DNA of 64,000 bases from Haliclystus octoradiatus (lineage: Eukaryota; Cnidaria; Staurozoa; Stauromedusae; Haliclystidae). This document shows positions 55,519-64,000 of the stretch, piece by piece. The stretch is taken from NCBI GenBank assembly GCA_916610825.1, contig OU744450.1, forward strand, positions 15,505,767 through 15,569,766, in the 5' to 3' direction. The position numbers were made by a program, and so were the translations under genes. Under the pieces are notes generated by a model, which did not search any database, was not told the origin of the DNA, and worked only from the letters and a program-made list of their open reading frames with translations. How positions within the stretch are numbered: the first letter of the stretch is position 1; each line of letters opens with the position of its first letter.

Positions 55519-55873
55519 AGACCGCGATTCATTCACGAAAGAATAGGGTCTGTGCGAATTGCTCGGTTTCTCTGTCCGGGCCTCGTATCAAAATAAGATT
55601 GATGTCACATAATTATGCAAGATTAAGGTGATTCTCACCGGGATTCTCACATTACTTTGTTCACTTCAGTTGACATATTGCAATAAGTTCTATTTTAGGC
55701 TTCGTAGCTATGACAATTAATTGATCGAACAGAGGTGATGAATTTATTATCTAAGAACAATAGATTTACCATGCATCGATCAGAAACTTCCGCTCTACGT
55801 TTTCGTAGAGTGGCTGGACAGAGAACTGTGCAAATCACACAGACCCTCTTCTTTTGTGAATGAATCGCGGTCT
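55519..55873. mobile_element. 355-bp MITE with ~60-bp TIRs
   Basis: The left end AGACCGCGATTCATTCACGA and the right end (inverted) AGACCGCGATTCATTCACAA match, and similarity continues through GGGTCTGTG and TTCTCTGTCC. No ORF, and no clear target duplication. The superfamily is undetermined. Confidence 0.85.
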
Positions 55874-58479
55874 GTAACGCAGACTAATAATTTCCATGAT
55901 TATTTAGATGTTATATCCAAAATTTGCTGACCTATGTGATCCGTCCGTGCATAATTGAACCAGAATTTGGCTTTTAATTGGCACAAATACCACCTAATTG
56001 GCCGAGCACAATGCAATCTTTCCCGGCAGGTCTTAAACGCAGAACACGAAAAACGCGGAAAGATTTACGGAAGAGCTAAAATAGAGGTTTCTATTGTGTT
56101 TTCGAGTATCGGAGTGAGACTACAGGTTGGTGATCTGCCGCCTTTCCTGTCATTTATCTGCCGCTATTAGCTGAAAAACAGAAGTGTAGTGAATGAATTG
56201 GGAACATAAACATGAAAGCAAATCCGATCAAGAGGCTTCGATCTTCAGTCAGTTCGAGTTTATGTTATTATTTCTATTTGATGATAAAATACATTTATAA
56301 TGGAGTGTATAATTTACGATGTTATGTGAATGCATACTGTATAATTGTATATGATCAGAATGTCTAAAAAGCAATGCATCCATCTTACCAAGCATCTTAC
56401 TCTCTAATCAATGAAGTTATATATTTACTAAATAAAAAATTGAATCAAGAAAGAGACCTACGAATTCTCGCTACTCCAGTTTCACAAATCACACCATTGG
56501 CGATCATCAGGCAATACCGACTCATTTTCATGTATTCTGAAGCGCTGATTTTGAATATCGAGCACTACCAACCCAACTATTTATACAAACATGTACCAAT
56601 GTTATAGTGTATGGCTCTTAGTAGTACGAAACATTTTGAGTTAAATTACATGAAATATCCAATTACTATCTAACTACTTAATTTATTCCTTTGAGTAGTG
56701 TATCGGACTCTCCGATTTAGTTCAATTAATCTTTCGGACAGAGTATTTGATACAAAGAGAATATCAGTTCAGCATAACAATAAACAACATATAATACTTG
56801 ATTTCTTTCAAGACTATATTAAACACTAACTTTTAATTGTGTAAATGAATATTTACTTTAACGTTATCTAAAACAGTCTGTCTCTCGCAAATTACATCTG
56901 ACAAAGAAAATATATTGATGTACATAATTTTATACTGAAATATTTACAAATGGTTGTGCGCATGCGTTAAACTTTATATGATGCGTCTTAAAAACATGAA
57001 ACTTAATTAACTGAACAATAGCATTCCAATTATGGATTATGACGTACGAAACAAGTAGTAGTGCTGCCTTCGGTAGTTTCTACTAAAAATGAGACAATTG
57101 AGACAAATGAGACAATTGAGACATTTGCGGTGTTGCATCCACGAAACCATAAGGGCGGCTGTGTACTATTTCATAAGAAATGTACCATGACATCATCAAA
57201 ACCAATAGCAACCGGCGGTCCCTGTGAGACAATTGAGACAATTAAGGACATATGCGGTGTAATAACGATGAACCTATGATGACTTCCTGCAATCGTTGTG
57301 TTTTGGTGAAGTATCGCATGCACAGCAGCACAGCACAGAGCAATGCAAACATTTTGATATGTTTATTGGCCGAAATTGGTTAAATGTTGAGACATATTTT
57401 AGCTGAATGATAAGTATAATGGTTGAGTTCAATTTATTTACGAGAAATTAGAGGTTTATGGGTATGATGTATCGTTCAAATTATAAAACATTTGTATATA
57501 GTATATTCGCTTCTCAGCCGCTTTAGGTCAGTGGTATTATTACTCAGGCTAAAAACTTTCTGCCAACTGTGTGCCAAGACATGCCAATGAAAATAATTTT
57601 CGTAATATATTGAATGTTTACAATGTTTTTCAGGATTATCTTGATATTTCATAATTTAGACCTAGTGTATTGCATCCTGACGCTGGTATATATTTCCTTA
57701 CATATATCGGAACACGCTGTTTCACTATTGTCTCTGAGAGCTATCAAGGGTATACAGCCCAGGAGTATATTTTGAGCATGTAGTCAGTAATTACATTGGT
57801 AAACAGAGTAGGGATAGAAACATGATCACATGCAGGAGTCAATCAACGAAGTCGGTCAGTCAATCTAGTTGATCTTTCAATTTCAATGAACATAAGAAAA
57901 ATTATACAGGTAAGCCTATGTTTGATTGTTTGAACCTATCCTAAGAAATCTCTCCATTTGTTATCTAGGCTAGCCTAGTCCTTATTAGGTCTGAAATAGA
58001 ATTTAATTATTAATCACCGATTAGGCACGGTTACACTATATGCCTAATTAATCGAACAGTTTAGTTTCAACAATCAGCACAATGACTTAGACCTATATGC
58101 CTACCAAAGTACCATTAATATATTCATCAATCATGTATTCAAGTTATCATTATATAGCAGTTACTTGCAATCTGTAAAATAATGCCTTCATTTAGTAGAT
58201 CATAGTTAAATTTCAGTAGGCCTATTTAAAAAACAGGTTAAAAGTTGACCTCAAAGATTATCAGGATACACTTTTTCTGAATCTCGTAATACCCTGTATG
58301 CTAATTAGTTTATGGTAATTTTATTATACTTGATAGGATAATTTTATTAGTGTTGAATAAACTACATTGTAAAGCTATATCTACCTTGTATAATAAGCAA
58401 AGTAATAGACTTGGGTTATATTGTATATGTTATATCAAATTAGTTATTTCCAATTTTCCAATTTCTCACTTCATTTCAG
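55874..58479. other. intergenic stretch upstream of the DUF6729-like gene
   Basis: No supported gene. It contains GAGACAATTGAGACA repeats (57088-57138 and 57223-57262) and a GCGCATGCG word at about 56957. The promoter and any 5' UTR exon of the gene starting at 58488 should lie here, but I cannot place them. Confidence 0.45.
57088..57262. repeat. GAGACAATT(GAGACAAAT) short repeats, two clusters
   Basis: A run of GAGACAATT/GAGACAAAT nonamers (57088-57123) is followed by ATTTGCGGTGT. A second run (57227-57245) is followed by ATATGCGGTGT, so a ~40-bp block is duplicated about 130 bp apart. Confidence 0.75.
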
Positions 58480-58487
58480 ACAGAAAA

Positions 58488-64000
<5,513 letters not shown>

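Overview
This is AT-rich eukaryotic DNA, almost certainly from an invertebrate animal. The few credible host exons are short and bounded by GT/AG splice signals. The rest is mobile and repeated DNA of kinds typical of marine invertebrate genomes: Gypsy and BEL/Pao LTR retrotransposons, APE-type LINEs, a Penelope-like element, hAT remnants, MITEs and satellites. I cannot name the species. A marine deuterostome such as a tunicate or echinoderm is only a guess. I see no bacterial genes, operons, CRISPR arrays, tRNA or rRNA genes.

Layout. 1-7.1 kb: two copies of the same 5'-truncated LINE tail in inverted orientation (107-1098 minus, 6080-7073 plus). Between them are a candidate first coding exon (1604-1634, minus) and an NRF1-like promoter motif. 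7.1-8.8 kb: candidate exons of a plus-strand host gene, ending in a stop at 8784-8786, and a 57-bp minisatellite. 8.79-23.39 kb: three tandem copies of a ~0.93-kb exon-bearing unit. Copy 1 is split by a 4.75-kb Gypsy element (9588-14341, minus) and copy 3 by a 7.0-kb BEL/Pao element (15811-22812, plus); both have target-site duplications. 23.39-24.25 kb: a DNA transposon with 21-bp TIRs and hairpins. 26.86-29.2 kb: a 100-bp palindromic element and a decayed Penelope-like reverse transcriptase. 29.8-30.8 kb: a Harbinger-like MITE. 31.7 and 52.0 kb: two copies of a ~200-bp MITE with TTAA ends. 35.5-36.45 kb: an internally deleted hAT-type transposase relic. 36.5-39.3 kb: a 2.8-kb fold-back element with very long arms.

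39.8-50.66 kb is a satellite block. The first family is built as ~119 bp, then 357 bp, then locally 714 bp, and is interrupted by a second Gypsy element (43182-47744, plus). It abuts a ~178-bp family with a four-monomer higher-order unit. 53.7-55.9 kb holds two more MITEs. 58.5-64 kb is the clearest host gene: a plus-strand multi-exon gene whose product resembles DUF6729-type proteins. One of its introns carries an antisense LINE (59287-62548) next to a ~200-bp (ATT)n tract, and its sixth coding exon has a frameshift.

The genes here do not form a pathway. The window mainly records nested mobile-element insertion. All three LTR elements have nearly identical LTRs, yet each carries one to three in-frame stop codons. 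The most unusual items are the exon-unit triplication with a recurring micro-ORF, the two adjoining higher-order satellites and the 2.8-kb fold-back.
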